Source: GCA-2862545 sp047609825
GTDB lineage: Bacteria > Myxococcota_A > UBA796 > GCA-2862545
Reading direction: 5' to 3'
Length of the DNA stretch: 33,502 nt
Assembly: GCA_047609825.1 (NCBI GenBank)
Contig: JBLFXJ010000048.1
Coordinates: 1-33,502, forward strand
Shown: piece after piece, positions 23,331 to 32,405 of the stretch
How positions within the stretch are numbered: position 1 is the stretch's first letter
Layout: each line of letters opens with the position of its first letter
Notes under the pieces: model-generated
Databases searched by the model: none
Told to the model about the DNA's origin: nothing
The model's input: the letters and a program-made list of their open reading frames with translations, nothing else
Translations under genes and position numbers: made by a program

Positions 23331-25598
23331 TCACCGAGGCGGGTCCACCAGGGTCCACGTGCCGGTGGTGGGGTCGCCCTGCTGGAGCACCACGTCGCCG
23401 TCGGCCGGACCGGTGCGCCCGCCGGCGATGAGCATCCCTCGCAGCCGGGTGGCCGCATCGCCCGAGATCACCAGCCGCTTGCCGTCGAGGGTCGCCGTGC
23501 CCAGCTGCCGCTCCACGGTGAGCGAGTGGAACAGGTCCCACCCGTCGATCTTCACCAGCGTACCCTCGGTGTCGAAGTGGAACTCCGCCACCACGGGGTC
23601 GGCCAGGTCGGCGGTGGAGCCGATGACCTTCACGCCCTTGCGCTTCTTGCCCTTGATGATCACGTTCCGCTCAGGGGCGGCGGTGAGCCCGTTGTAGATC
23701 GCCCACCCAGGCGCGTCCTTGACCTTGAGGTAGGCCATCTTCTTCGTCACCCGGAGCACCACGTCGCCACGGAGGGCGCCATCGGAGGCGTCGTCGCGCG
23801 CCGACAGGCCCATGCGGGTGGTGAACGGGCTGTCGAAGGCACCCGTGGCGTTGTAGGTGCGCACCTTGGCGCACCACGAGCTCCACTTGGGATAGCGCTG
23901 GGCGGCCTCGGCCGGCCCCACGCTGTTCCACAGGCCCCAGTGCGGCCGCACCGCCATCGGCGCGAGCGCCTGCTCCACCGAGCGCCACAGGTTCTGTCGA
24001 CCCTCGATATACGACTTGTACACCTGAACTTCGTCGGACGGCGTGGTGGACTGGCCCTGCCGCAGCTCCGAGTCGAGGTGGTCGGTGCCGGTCATCGGCA
24101 TCTCGATCATGCACATGTCCTGCTGGTAGGGCATGGCGACCCAGGCGTCGCTCTTCCGCACGAACCGGAGCGAGAACGGGCTGGTGTGGAGCGCTGCCGT
24201 GCGCCACGCCGTCTTCAGCGCCTCGATGTCGTTCTTGAACGGCTTCTTCGTGTCGCCGATCAGCCGCTTCATGGTCTTCTGGCTCTTGCGGGCGAGGTCG
24301 AGGATGGTGTTCGCGGCCTCGGTGGCGCGCGCAACCGGCACGCCCACCTCTTCGGCCACGGCGTTCACGTCCAGCTGGAGGAGGAGCACTTCGTAGCTCT
24401 TGCCGCGGTAGCCCGACACGGCGGTGGAGTGGATGCCCGTGTTCAGGTTCTTCGGCACCCGGTTCAGCGGGTTCTTCATGCCCATCGTGAACGCGATGCC
24501 GGCCGTGAGCCGCCCGGCCGAGGTCTTCGCCAGGGCCATCAGGATGGGGCGCGAGCCCTTCTTGGTCTGGTTCGCTTTCTTCTTCACCAGCGTGCGCCGG
24601 GTGACCAGGATCTGGTGGTCGGACGTGTTCGTGTTCGGGTTGGTGCGCGGCCACGGGTCGATCAGCAGCTCGAAGTTCCGGATGTTCTTCTCGAGCTCGG
24701 CCTCGAGGTCGAGCGCGGACCACCACTCCACGGTGCGGTTCTCCATCAGCCAGTACTGGGTCACCACGCGCAGGGTGACGCTGTAGGCGATGCCCATGGT
24801 GCCCATGCTGACCACGGCGGCGTTGAACAGGTCGTCGCTCTGGATCAGGCGGATGGGCGGGGAGGCGCTGCGGTTGCCGGCCTCGAACAACGTGGGGTCG
24901 GACAGCGCCAGGTCGCCCTCGCGCTCGAGCTCATACACCACGGCCTTGCCGTTCTCGACGGTGACCCAAGTCATCGCCATCACCATGTCGGGGAACGCCG
25001 GCAGCGTGACGCCGGAGCCGTGGGTGCAGGTCTGGATGGCCCCCATCACGGCCTGGAAGGTGCCGGCACCCATGTTGGGCAGGCCCAGGCCGCCGGCGTC
25101 GAGGTCGGCGATGATCTGGCCCACCGTGCGGCCCGCCTCGCAGCGGTACAGCGTGCTCTTGTCGGTGCTCGGGGCCCACGCGGGAGCCGGCGGGAGGAGG
25201 CGGCCGAGCAGGGCGGTGGAGACCACCTGGTTGTCGTCGGGCGGGTCGGTGACATCGGACTGGGAATACCCACTGCCGAGCGGCCGGATGGCCTTCTTGG
25301 TGTCCACCGCCTGCTGCACAACCGCCACCAGGTCGGCCAGGGAGGACGGCTTGTGGATGGCATCGGATGGGATCGACCACCGCACGTCGACCTGGGCGTC
25401 TACCAAGGTGTCCTGATTCGGCTCGGGCTGGAGTGGAAACGCCTCGAGGCCTTCGAGGCCGTCGCCTCTGTGGTTTTCGAGCGCGGCCTCCTCTGTGATG
25501 CCTGGGTAGCTCTCCTCGAGCGCGATGAGCTGGGCAACCTGGGCGGGCTCCGCCTCGAGCGCGGCCTGAGCCTGCACCAGTGCTTCGTCACGTGTCAT
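23331..25598 (-). CDS. Large FAD-binding oxidoreductase of the aldonolactone-oxidase type
   Basis: A protein of 755 aa starting at ATG 25598, preceded by GGAGG. After a ~75-residue N-terminal extension comes a PCMH-type FAD domain: IHKPSSLADLVAVVQQAV, RPLGSGYSQSD (residues ~106-115), RCEAGRTVGQIIADLD, LGLPNMGAGTFQAVMGAIQT and DDLFNAAVVSMGTMGIAYSVTL. The second half resembles the ALO/gulonolactone-oxidase domain, with RPHWGLWN near residue 550. A further ~140-residue beta-rich tail is not part of that family. Family members usually have GSGHS, with His carrying covalent FAD, and HWxK at the active site. Here Tyr replaces the His, and no Lys follows HWG. Activity on a different substrate, with non-covalent FAD, is likely. 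The family usually has 430-550 residues. Confidence 0.78.
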   Translation of the reverse strand: MTRDEALVQAQAALEAEPAQVAQLIALEESYPGITEEAALENHRGDGLEGLEAFPLQPEPNQDTLVDAQVDVRWSIPSDAIHKPSSLADLVAVVQQAVDTKKAIRPLGSGYSQSDVTDPPDDNQVVSTALLGRLLPPAPAWAPSTDKSTLYRCEAGRTVGQIIADLDAGGLGLPNMGAGTFQAVMGAIQTCTHGSGVTLPAFPDMVMAMTWVTVENGKAVVYELEREGDLALSDPTLFEAGNRSASPPIRLIQSDDLFNAAVVSMGTMGIAYSVTLRVVTQYWLMENRTVEWWSALDLEAELEKNIRNFELLIDPWPRTNPNTNTSDHQILVTRRTLVKKKANQTKKGSRPILMALAKTSAGRLTAGIAFTMGMKNPLNRVPKNLNTGIHSTAVSGYRGKSYEVLLLQLDVNAVAEEVGVPVARATEAANTILDLARKSQKTMKRLIGDTKKPFKNDIEALKTAWRTAALHTSPFSLRFVRKSDAWVAMPYQQDMCMIEMPMTGTDHLDSELRQGQSTTPSDEVQVYKSYIEGRQNLWRSVEQALAPMAVRPHWGLWNSVGPAEAAQRYPKWSSWCAKVRTYNATGAFDSPFTTRMGLSARDDASDGALRGDVVLRVTKKMAYLKVKDAPGWAIYNGLTAAPERNVIIKGKKRKGVKVIGSTADLADPVVAEFHFDTEGTLVKIDGWDLFHSLTVERQLGTATLDGKRLVISGDAATRLRGMLIAGGRTGPADGDVVLQQGDPTTGTWTLVDPPR

Positions 25599-25676
25599 TC
25601 GACCTCCGATGCGCCGGGAACACACCGGCGGTCGCACCGTACCAAGGTCCGGCGCCGAGAGTCCGCTCCGTTCGCA

Positions 25677-25705
25677 TTGCTAATCTACTCATGAGTAGGT
25701 AAGCT
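25677..25705 (+). promoter_or_regulatory. alkB operon promoter enclosing a TetR-type operator
   Basis: TTGCTA (25677-25682) and TAAGCT (25700-25705) are 17 bases apart. A perfect 14-bp palindrome, CTACTCATGAGTAG (25685-25698), lies between them. The dyad extends imperfectly to 25679-25704. The -10 ends six bases before the ATG of the TetR gene. A repressor bound here would block RNA polymerase, so autoregulation by the adjacent TetR protein is expected. Confidence 0.65.
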
Positions 25706-25711
25706 GTGGTC

Positions 25712-26305
25712 ATGGCCCGACCCCGCCACGACCCGACCGCCCCGAGCACTCCGTCCCGCATCCTCACCGCGGCCCGAGCGCAGTTCGCAGCGCACGGATT
25801 CGCGCGGGCGCGCCTGGCCGACATCGCTCGCGGGGCCGGCATCCGTCGCCCGTCGTTGCTGTACCACTTCCCCACGAAGGACGACCTGTACCGGGCGGTG
25901 GTGGCAGAGGCGTTCGCGTCGCTGGGCGCGGCCATGCTGCCGGCGCTCACCGCAGACGGCACGGTGCAGGCCCGGCTCGAGTCGCTGGTTCGCCACTACG
26001 TGGGCTTCTTCGACGCCAACCCGGCGGTGGCCCGCATCGTGGTGCACGAGCTGCTCGGCGACGAGGGCCCGGGCCAGGCGATCCTGCTCGAGCAGGTGGC
26101 GCCGCTGCTCGACCGCGTGCAGGCCTTCGTGGATGGCACCGCCGCACTCGCCGATGGCGTCCCGTCGCGGGCGGCGATCCTGCACGTGGCCACCAATGCG
26201 CTGCTCCGGGCCGCCTCGGGCCCGCTGCGAGACCCGCTGTGGGGGGCTGCGGCCACCCCGGATTCCGCGTGGGCCGTCGCCCGCGCACTGCTGTGGAGGG
26301 ACTGA
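25712..26305 (+). CDS. TetR-family transcriptional regulator
   Basis: A protein of 197 aa. Residues ~14-65 form the helix-turn-helix: SRILTAARAQFAAHGFARAR, LADIARGAGIRRPSLLYHF, PTKDDLYRAVV. The C-terminal ligand domain has HYVGFFDANPAVARIVVHEL. It is chosen to start at ATG 25712; a GTG at 25706 is in frame but lies in the presumed promoter edge. Its TGA overlaps the alkB ATG (TGATG at 26303-26307), so the regulator and enzyme are translationally coupled. The palindrome between its promoter boxes is the probable operator. The inducer may be an alkane, fatty acid or their oxidation product, by analogy with other regulators next to alkB. Confidence 0.9.
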   Translation: MARPRHDPTAPSTPSRILTAARAQFAAHGFARARLADIARGAGIRRPSLLYHFPTKDDLYRAVVAEAFASLGAAMLPALTADGTVQARLESLVRHYVGFFDANPAVARIVVHELLGDEGPGQAILLEQVAPLLDRVQAFVDGTAALADGVPSRAAILHVATNALLRAASGPLRDPLWGAAATPDSAWAVARALLWRD

Positions 26306-27345
26306 TGAACGCGCTGCCGTATCTGGTCGCCTATGTGCTCCCCATCTCATTCTTCGCCGGCCTCGCGCTGGGCGGCGCGTGGATGCTGCTGCCGGTGTTC
26401 GTGGCGTTCGGACTGATCCCCTTGCTCGATCCTTTCGTCGGCAGGGACGAGTCCGATCCCGCCGAGGCCGACGCGGAGAATCCGGCGTTCGACCTCGTGT
26501 TGAAGGGGTGGATTCCGGCCCAGCTCGCGGTGTTCGGCGCCGCGCTGTGGTGGATTGCGGCGGGCGGCGGCACAACGCTGGAGTGGTTCGCGATCACGCT
26601 GTCCACCGGGGTGGTGGCGGTGGGCGGCGGCATCAACGTCGCCCACGAGCTGATGCACCGCCGCGGTGCTGTGGACCGCGCCCTCGCCGAGCTGCTGATG
26701 ACCATGACCACCTACACCCACTTCTGCGTCGAGCATGTGCTCGGGCACCACAAGAACGTGGCCACGCCGAACGACCCCGCGTCGAGCCGGCTCGGCGAGT
26801 CGGTGTACACGTTCATCCCGCGGTCGGTGGTGGGCGGCCTGGTGAGCGCGTGGCGGCTGGAGGCGGCCCGCACGGGCCGGCGCAACATCCCGTGGACCTC
26901 GCTCTCCGACCGGCGCACCCGCGGCGTGCTCCAGGTGGGGGGCGCCTACGCGCTGGTGTTCGCCGCCGCCGGCGTCCCGGGCGTGCTCTGGTTCGGCGCC
27001 CAGTCCGCCATCGCCATCGTGCTGCTCGAGGTGATCAACTACGTCGAGCACTATGGGCTGTCGCGGGCCGAGGTGGCGCCGGGCCGGTACGAGCGGGTGC
27101 AGCCGCACCACTCGTGGAATGCCACCCAGCGGCTGACGAACTGGTTCCTGTTCAACCTGCCGCGGCACGCCGATCACCACGCGTGGGCCCACCGCCGGTA
27201 CAACGAGCTCCGCGCCTGGCCCGATGCCCCGTCGATGCCGTATGGCTACCCCACGATGGTGCTCATCGCGCTGGTGCCGCCGCTGTGGTTCATGGTGATG
27301 AACCCGCGTGTCGCGGCGGTGCGGCGGGCCGAGCAGGCGGCCTAG
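26305..27345 (+). CDS. alkB: Alkane 1-monooxygenase (AlkB family)
   Basis: An integral-membrane non-heme diiron hydroxylase of 346 aa. All histidine boxes are present: HELMH at 114-118, EHVLGHHKNV at ~143-152 and LPRHADHHAWAHRRYNEL at ~285-302. NYVEHYGLSR at ~245 is also conserved in the family. Six or so membrane helices are visible, for example YLVAYVLPISFFAGLALGGA and EWFAITLSTGVVAVGGGINV. Family enzymes oxidise terminal methyl groups of alkanes using rubredoxin electrons; neither rubredoxin nor rubredoxin reductase is encoded in this window. The exact chain length of substrate is unknown. The gene is the second of a two-gene operon with the TetR regulator. Confidence 0.92.
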   Translation: MNALPYLVAYVLPISFFAGLALGGAWMLLPVFVAFGLIPLLDPFVGRDESDPAEADAENPAFDLVLKGWIPAQLAVFGAALWWIAAGGGTTLEWFAITLSTGVVAVGGGINVAHELMHRRGAVDRALAELLMTMTTYTHFCVEHVLGHHKNVATPNDPASSRLGESVYTFIPRSVVGGLVSAWRLEAARTGRRNIPWTSLSDRRTRGVLQVGGAYALVFAAAGVPGVLWFGAQSAIAIVLLEVINYVEHYGLSRAEVAPGRYERVQPHHSWNATQRLTNWFLFNLPRHADHHAWAHRRYNELRAWPDAPSMPYGYPTMVLIALVPPLWFMVMNPRVAAVRRAEQAA

Positions 27346-27374
27346 GTCGGCCGGTGGCGGTGTGGTGATACATC

Positions 27375-27827
27375 ATGCCGATGACCGCCGAGCGACCACG
27401 CGAGCATCGGGTGCAGGTGTCGGAGCACGGGCAGGGGCCGCCCCTCGTGGTGGCGTTGGCCCTGTGGTCGGTGCCCGCCATCGGCGTCACCCTCTCGCTG
27501 GCCCACATCGTCGCGTCGTGGTTCGTGTTCGCCACGGTGCTCGTGGTGGGGGTAGGGCTCGCCGTGCTGCCCGTGCTGTTCGTGCTCCAGCCCCAGCGAG
27601 GTCGAGCGCGGGTGCAGGCGCGGCCCCAAGGACTGCTGATCCGCGCGGTGGCGGGGTCGGTGCCCGCCGAGGGCCTGGTGCCGTGGAGGGAGATCACCAG
27701 CGCGCGTCTCGGGCGCACCGGTCTGGTGCTGCACCGGGGCGATGAGTCCCGTCTCGTGCTCGCCGGGCCGGAGCTCGATGCCCTGATGTCGGACGTCGTG
27801 GAGCGGGGGATTGTGGTGGACGGCTGA
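27375..27827 (+). CDS. Small two-helix membrane protein with a PH-like tail
   Basis: A protein of 150 aa. Two adjacent hydrophobic segments (VVALALWSVPAIGVTLSLAHI and WFVFATVLVVGVGLAVLPVL) form a membrane hairpin. They are followed by a soluble ~80-residue part (GLLIRAVAGSVPAEGLVPWREITSARLG, then GLVLHRGDESRLVLAGPELD) whose strand pattern resembles bacterial PH domains. No function can be assigned. Starts at 27375 or 27381 are equally possible; neither has a clear ribosome binding site. It follows alkB by 29 bases and may be transcribed with it. Confidence 0.6.
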   Translation: MPMTAERPREHRVQVSEHGQGPPLVVALALWSVPAIGVTLSLAHIVASWFVFATVLVVGVGLAVLPVLFVLQPQRGRARVQARPQGLLIRAVAGSVPAEGLVPWREITSARLGRTGLVLHRGDESRLVLAGPELDALMSDVVERGIVVDG

Positions 27828-27843
27828 CCCTGATCCCTGGTCC

Positions 27844-28608
27844 CTACCGGAGCTCGAACCGGAGCGTCTGGGTGGGGCCGCCGCAGGTGTTGGTGCCCGC
27901 GCCGCCCCAGTTGTCGTTCTCCTGGCACGGCCGCAGCACGAAGCCGGGGGAGGGGCAGTTCGACGGGTCGCAGGCCTCGCGGGCATCGATGAACAGCTCA
28001 CCCTCCCCGCCGCCATACGCGGGGCAGTAGGTCCACTGGTGGGCGTCGCACGCCAGGTCCAGCTCACCGCCGTCCCGGATGGCGGTCACCAGCGCGTCGA
28101 CAACGGCGGGGTCGGTGCAGGACACACCCACCGGGTCAGCGCTGCCCGACAGGGTCACCTCGGTGTAGCCGTCGGCCATCCGGGACTTCGCGTCAATCCA
28201 CGAATCACACTGGAAGGTGGGCGTGACGCCCGTGGTGAACAGCTCCTCGTAGACCAGGCTGTCGCCCCCGCACAACGCCACGGCGGGCGACAGCGCGCAG
28301 GTGGTGGTGTCGAGCACCTGAATCCACGAGCCGTCGGCGCTGGGCGGAACCGTGGGGAGCAGGCCGCCGCGGCCGAGGCCGTCGGCGCGGAACGGGCCAT
28401 GCCACGCGAGCGGGGCGGCCAGGCCGGAGGGCATGTCGGCACAGGGACCGCCGGGAATGCGGGCGGCGCCCTCGCCTGGGCCGCGGAGGATCACGAAGTT
28501 GCCGCCCGGCGTCAGCGCGCCGGCGTCGATGGCGACTGGACCCGGGCAGCTGCCGCTGGTGCTGAGGTCGACGGCGTGGGCAGTGAGGGCGAGGAGCAGC
28601 AGGGTCAT
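27844..28608 (-). CDS. Secreted cysteine-rich protein of unknown function
   Basis: A protein of 254 aa starting at ATG 28608 behind GGAGG; the longer open frame to 28713 is rejected because it lacks this site. The signal peptide is MTLLLLALTAHA, cut before VD. The mature protein has about twelve cysteines in segments such as SGSCPGPVAIDAG, GGPCADMPSG, FQCDSWIDAK, LACDAHQWTYCPAYGGGEGE and DPSNCPSPGFVLRPCQEND. They suggest a disulfide-stabilised extracellular protein. No lipobox and no catalytic motif are recognised. It is divergent from the barrel-like gene at 28754. Confidence 0.7.
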   Translation of the reverse strand: MTLLLLALTAHAVDLSTSGSCPGPVAIDAGALTPGGNFVILRGPGEGAARIPGGPCADMPSGLAAPLAWHGPFRADGLGRGGLLPTVPPSADGSWIQVLDTTTCALSPAVALCGGDSLVYEELFTTGVTPTFQCDSWIDAKSRMADGYTEVTLSGSADPVGVSCTDPAVVDALVTAIRDGGELDLACDAHQWTYCPAYGGGEGELFIDAREACDPSNCPSPGFVLRPCQENDNWGGAGTNTCGGPTQTLRFELR

Positions 28609-28683
28609 CGGGGCCTCCGGATGTGCGCTGGTAACCCCCTCCTGCGGACGGAATCCAACGTCCTTCCGCCGCCTTGCGCTGTT

Positions 28684-28707
28684 ACGCTCCGCGCGTCCGC
28701 GGAGCGT
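28684..28707. promoter_or_regulatory. Inverted repeat upstream of the barrel-like gene
   Basis: Ten-base arms ACGCTCCGCG and CGCGGAGCGT are separated by CGTC, with partial pairing further out. It lies in the 145-base divergent region, about 45 bases before the ATG at 28754. It could be an operator or a 5' UTR hairpin. Confidence 0.4.
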
Positions 28708-28753
28708 TACCACATGCGCCTCTCACGCGGTAAAGAGACAGCTGGGGGTGAGT

Positions 28754-29686
28754 ATGTGGTGGGCGCTGGTGTTCGGACTGTCGGTGGCCGGTGCACAGGA
28801 TCGTGGGGCGCGCTCGGACGACGCGGCGTTCGTCGACGACGGCGACACGCCGTCTCCGCCGGCACCCCGCGACCGGCTGTACTACACGAACGCTACCTTC
28901 GCGCGACTGAATCCCCTGGGCCTGATCGACCTGTACCGCATCGGCTGGCGCCGCCGCCTGTCCACCAGCGACAGCGTGCTGCTGCAGGACACCTACACCT
29001 TCATCGGGCCCAGCGCGATGGTGACACCCGCCTATTCGCGGGTCGGTGTGTACGGAGAAGCGCAGGTCCTGGCTGTGCTTCGGGTGTTCGCGGACGTGAG
29101 CGCCGTCGGGTACTACGGCACCTTCGACCAGATTCAGTCGTCGGACGATCCGTCGATCCGGTACTCCGACCAGACGCTGGCCGGGCTCGGAGACAGCGCA
29201 CGCGCCGGCGGCGGCTGGGTGGCCACGGTCGGTGGCACCGTGCGGGCCAAGGCCGGTCCGGTGGCCGTGCGCTCCACCGGCACCTGGACCCGGTACGACC
29301 TCGGGCTCGACGGCGACACCTACTTCTATGACCAGTACTGGGATCGGCTCGCGCCCGATGGCGGGTGGATGGTGCTGGTCGACAGCGATGTGCTCGTGGT
29401 CTCCGGCAAGCTGCGGCTGGGGGCGCGCCACACGTTCAGCGACACCCTCGACGGCGTTGAGGGCACCGACGGTGCGCTCGCACACCACCGCGTCGGGCCG
29501 CTGTTCGCGTGGCAGTTCAGCGACCAGGCGCCGGGTGCCAAGGTGAACCACCCTACGTTGTTCGCCATCGCCCAGTGGTGGGCCCAGCACCCGTACCGCA
29601 CCGGGGATGAGCAGCCCGCAGCACTCCCGCTCATCGCTGTCGGTGTGTCGTTCGACGGCGACCTGGCGGTGTCGGGCCGGAAGTGA
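28754..29686 (+). CDS. Exported protein, possibly an outer-membrane beta-barrel
   Basis: A protein of 310 aa. A short signal peptide, MWWALVFGLSVAGA, precedes QDRGAR. The mature part has many alternating strands with aromatic girdles: IDLYRIGWRRRLSTSDSVLL, DTYTFIGPSAMVTPAYSRVG, GEAQVLAVLRVFADVSAVGY, GPVAVRSTGTWTRYDLGL, DVLVVSGKLRLGARHTFSD. This suits a small outer-membrane barrel, though the C-terminus (SGRK) lacks the usual terminal Phe recognised by BamA. GGTGAG precedes the ATG. No family assigned. The 106 bases to the next gene contain no other feature I can support. Confidence 0.65.
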   Translation: MWWALVFGLSVAGAQDRGARSDDAAFVDDGDTPSPPAPRDRLYYTNATFARLNPLGLIDLYRIGWRRRLSTSDSVLLQDTYTFIGPSAMVTPAYSRVGVYGEAQVLAVLRVFADVSAVGYYGTFDQIQSSDDPSIRYSDQTLAGLGDSARAGGGWVATVGGTVRAKAGPVAVRSTGTWTRYDLGLDGDTYFYDQYWDRLAPDGGWMVLVDSDVLVVSGKLRLGARHTFSDTLDGVEGTDGALAHHRVGPLFAWQFSDQAPGAKVNHPTLFAIAQWWAQHPYRTGDEQPAALPLIAVGVSFDGDLAVSGRK

Positions 29687-29792
29687 GCGGGCGTGCCTGA
29701 CGGGGTGTCCGGGTCTCGCGGCGATCGGCGCCGTCACTGACAGGATGGCGGATCGTGCTGCCCAGAGCGTCGGAAAGAGTGGCGATCCGTGA

Positions 29793-32351
29793 CTACTCCA
29801 CCACGAGAGCCGGTAGCGGCGGCGTCCACCCGTCGCCGTCCACATCGAGCAGCCAGGCGCTGGTCATCGCCCACGGGGTGCGGCCGCTGATCGGCGCCAT
29901 CGGGGCGTCGCCCTCGGCGATCACCACGAAGCTGGCGTCCCGGTCGGCGTCGAGGTCGAAGGTGGCGGAGGTGCCATCTACGGTCTCGATGATCTCGCCG
30001 TCCCGGAGCAAGTGCAGACGGTCGACCCCGATCCATGAGGCGCTGCGTGCCTCCACCTCCACGGTGGTTCCGGGGCCGATCACGGCGCCGGGGTCCACCG
30101 AGGTGGCGAGGAATACGCCCAGAGAGGCCACCGTGCGGCGTGCGGCCATGGCCTCGACGAGGGCGTCGTCGGACCAGTCCTCCACCGCGTCGCTGCCCAC
30201 GCCGAACCAGGTGGCGGACAGGCCGATGCTTCCCGAGAAGTGGCCGTGGCTGTCGCTCACACCGGTGGGGGTGACCACGTATCCGCGGTTCAAGAGGTCG
30301 AGGTAGAACGCCGTGAACGCCTCGTGCTCGCCGGAGTTGAGGGCCTCCACCGCACCGAGCTCCCAGGTCCATCGCTCGCCATCGCCCACCACACCCGGCG
30401 CCCAGTCCGACATCTCGGCGAGGCCGCTGTCGGTGGGGTGGTTCGACTGGATGACGAACGACTCGCCGTGGCGGGCGCGCAGAGCGTCGACCATCGCCTC
30501 GGTGGTCTCGGGGATCTCGCCCCACCAGGTCCAGGCACCACCGTTGGCCTCTTCGGCAGGTTCGATGGGGTAGATGTTGAAGTGGCCGCGCAGCGGTGGG
30601 CTCACTTCGTCGGCGACCACGGAGCGCAGGTGGGCCTGCAGGCCGAGGGCGTCCACCAGCGGGCGGTAGTCGGCCACGTGGTCGTGGTCGGTGCCGAAGT
30701 GCACCTGCACGCCCACGCCGGCGCCGGTGATCAGGCGGTCGGCCATGGGCACTGCACCGTCGGAGGAGGGCGAGGCGTGCTGGTGGGGGTCGCCGAGGGT
30801 CCAGCCGGGGTGCTCGATGGCTCGGGGCAGGGTGGCGACCAGCTCCGATGGCGTGCCGGCGGCCAGGGTGAGGCGCTCGGTGAACAGCTCGTACCGCATG
30901 CCTCGCCACACGGTGATGTCGTAGGCGCCAGGTTCGAGCACGAGGTCGACGGCCCCATCCCGCGCCCAGCCCGCGGCCGCCAGTCCGTCGGGGCGGCCGC
31001 CGATCAGGCGGTCATCCACCGCGACATCCGGGTCGACGAATCCGACCCGCACGGCGAATGGCAGGCCGTCATCGACCCGCACGGTGAGCGCTGCGGGCAG
31101 CCCGAGGGTGAGCGGGTCGGACGGGGTTCCGACCCCGCGGCCCTGGGCCTGGGGAACGCTGGCGGAGCCGTCGACGAAGGTGGCGAGCACCTGGGACCGG
31201 ACCGCAGGATCGACGTACGGTGAGTAGTCGCCGGCGCCGTCGGGCAGGTCGAGGAACAGGCCGGCTCCGCGGCCGTCGGCCAGGGGCTCCACCTTCGCAC
31301 CGACCGGCACCTGGGCGGTGTAGCGGCCGTCGGCGTCGGTGACGGCGATGGCGAATGGTGCGCCGTCGACCATCAGGTTCACGCGGGCGCCGGGCACTGG
31401 GCCGTCGGGTGCGGTGACCTGGCCGGTGGTGGCCTCGGTGGGCGCACCCTGCACGGCGAGGGCGGCGTCGGAGAGCGTCGCGATGTCGGGGGCGACGCCG
31501 TAGTATCGGGTCCATGCCAAGGTCTCGCCCGGGGCCACCTCCACCGAGGGGCCGAACCCGATGACCATGTCGGCGAGCTCGGTGAGCAGGTCGTAGCCGC
31601 CGGCGGTGAAGGCCGTGCCCTCCGCCGCGACGAGGCCCACCGCTACGTCGTTCCGGCGGCCCATGAACCCGGTCCACAGGAAGCCCTCGGGGGCATCGCC
31701 GGCCAGGCCAGAGCCGGGCGCCCACGGGTCGGCCACCTCGGGTGCGCCCATGAACAGGTCGCCCATGGCGAGGGTTGCGGAGTCGACGCCGGCGGTCACC
31801 TCGCTGTGCACCTCGAGCAGCCAGGAGTCAGGTTCGAGGCGGTACTCGGTTGTCATGGTGAGCCCGAGGTTCGGCACGAAGCCCGGGGTCTCGAGGGCGC
31901 CTTCGATCAGGCCGAGCGGTGCCTCGACGCCGATGACCCGCACCACCGCCGCCGCACCGTCAGTGCCGTCCGACACAACCGTGATCTGGGTGGGCATCAT
32001 CACCCGACCGAGGCCGTACATCGGGGTGAGCTCGTCCACGATATCGCGGCCCGGGCTGCCGTCGGGACGCACCAGGTCCGCGTCGACCACCGTGCCGCCG
32101 GTCTCGATGTAGTAGCTGCTGCCCACGAGCCCTTGCACCACGAACCGCACCCGGTCGTTGTACAGCTTTACGTCGCCCACCCGGCCCTCGGCCGACGTTC
32201 CGCCGAACAGCGCCGCAGGGTCGGTGACCACGCCGGCGCGCACCTCACCGGCCCCGAGCGCCTCGACGAGGTCGATGGGCGGGGGCGCGGGCTCCGGGTT
32301 GGACGACGCGTCGTCGCCCCGGCAGGCGAGCAGGACGAGGAGCAGGTGCAC
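29793..32351 (-). CDS. CehA/McbA-type PHP-domain lipoprotein
   Basis: A protein of 852 aa. The GTG at 32351 has GGAGG four bases upstream and gives the short leader MHLLLVLLAC with lipobox LLAC. The N-terminal half is beta-rich, with a carboxypeptidase-regulatory-like module near residues 340-390 (VTAPDGPVPGARVNLMVDG). The catalytic PHP domain begins around residue 515: LGDPHQHASPSSDG, VQVHFGTDHDH, QSNHPTDSGLAEMSDW and TGVSDSHGHF supply the His and Asp metal ligands. CehA (carbaryl hydrolase) and McbA are related metallohydrolases, but the natural substrate of exported homologues like this one is unknown; a phosphoester or carbamate is possible. It lies downstream of the RT gene, separated by the REP-like hairpin. 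Confidence 0.82.
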   Translation of the reverse strand: MHLLLVLLACRGDDASSNPEPAPPPIDLVEALGAGEVRAGVVTDPAALFGGTSAEGRVGDVKLYNDRVRFVVQGLVGSSYYIETGGTVVDADLVRPDGSPGRDIVDELTPMYGLGRVMMPTQITVVSDGTDGAAAVVRVIGVEAPLGLIEGALETPGFVPNLGLTMTTEYRLEPDSWLLEVHSEVTAGVDSATLAMGDLFMGAPEVADPWAPGSGLAGDAPEGFLWTGFMGRRNDVAVGLVAAEGTAFTAGGYDLLTELADMVIGFGPSVEVAPGETLAWTRYYGVAPDIATLSDAALAVQGAPTEATTGQVTAPDGPVPGARVNLMVDGAPFAIAVTDADGRYTAQVPVGAKVEPLADGRGAGLFLDLPDGAGDYSPYVDPAVRSQVLATFVDGSASVPQAQGRGVGTPSDPLTLGLPAALTVRVDDGLPFAVRVGFVDPDVAVDDRLIGGRPDGLAAAGWARDGAVDLVLEPGAYDITVWRGMRYELFTERLTLAAGTPSELVATLPRAIEHPGWTLGDPHQHASPSSDGAVPMADRLITGAGVGVQVHFGTDHDHVADYRPLVDALGLQAHLRSVVADEVSPPLRGHFNIYPIEPAEEANGGAWTWWGEIPETTEAMVDALRARHGESFVIQSNHPTDSGLAEMSDWAPGVVGDGERWTWELGAVEALNSGEHEAFTAFYLDLLNRGYVVTPTGVSDSHGHFSGSIGLSATWFGVGSDAVEDWSDDALVEAMAARRTVASLGVFLATSVDPGAVIGPGTTVEVEARSASWIGVDRLHLLRDGEIIETVDGTSATFDLDADRDASFVVIAEGDAPMAPISGRTPWAMTSAWLLDVDGDGWTPPLPALVVE

Positions 32352-32405
32352 GGTACCTCCGGTCCTCCTCGATCTAGCTCGGTCGCCCGTGACCCGCCGC
32401 GTGGA

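Noticed and set aside
23193..25694. An 833-codon plus-strand open frame
   Set aside because: It is antisense to the FAD oxidoreductase gene, is rich in His, Arg and Gly, and matches no family. Such shadows are expected at this GC content.
29690..29712. A third REP-like copy (GTGCCTGACGGGG)
   Set aside because: Only the first few bases match and the second module is absent, so it may be chance.
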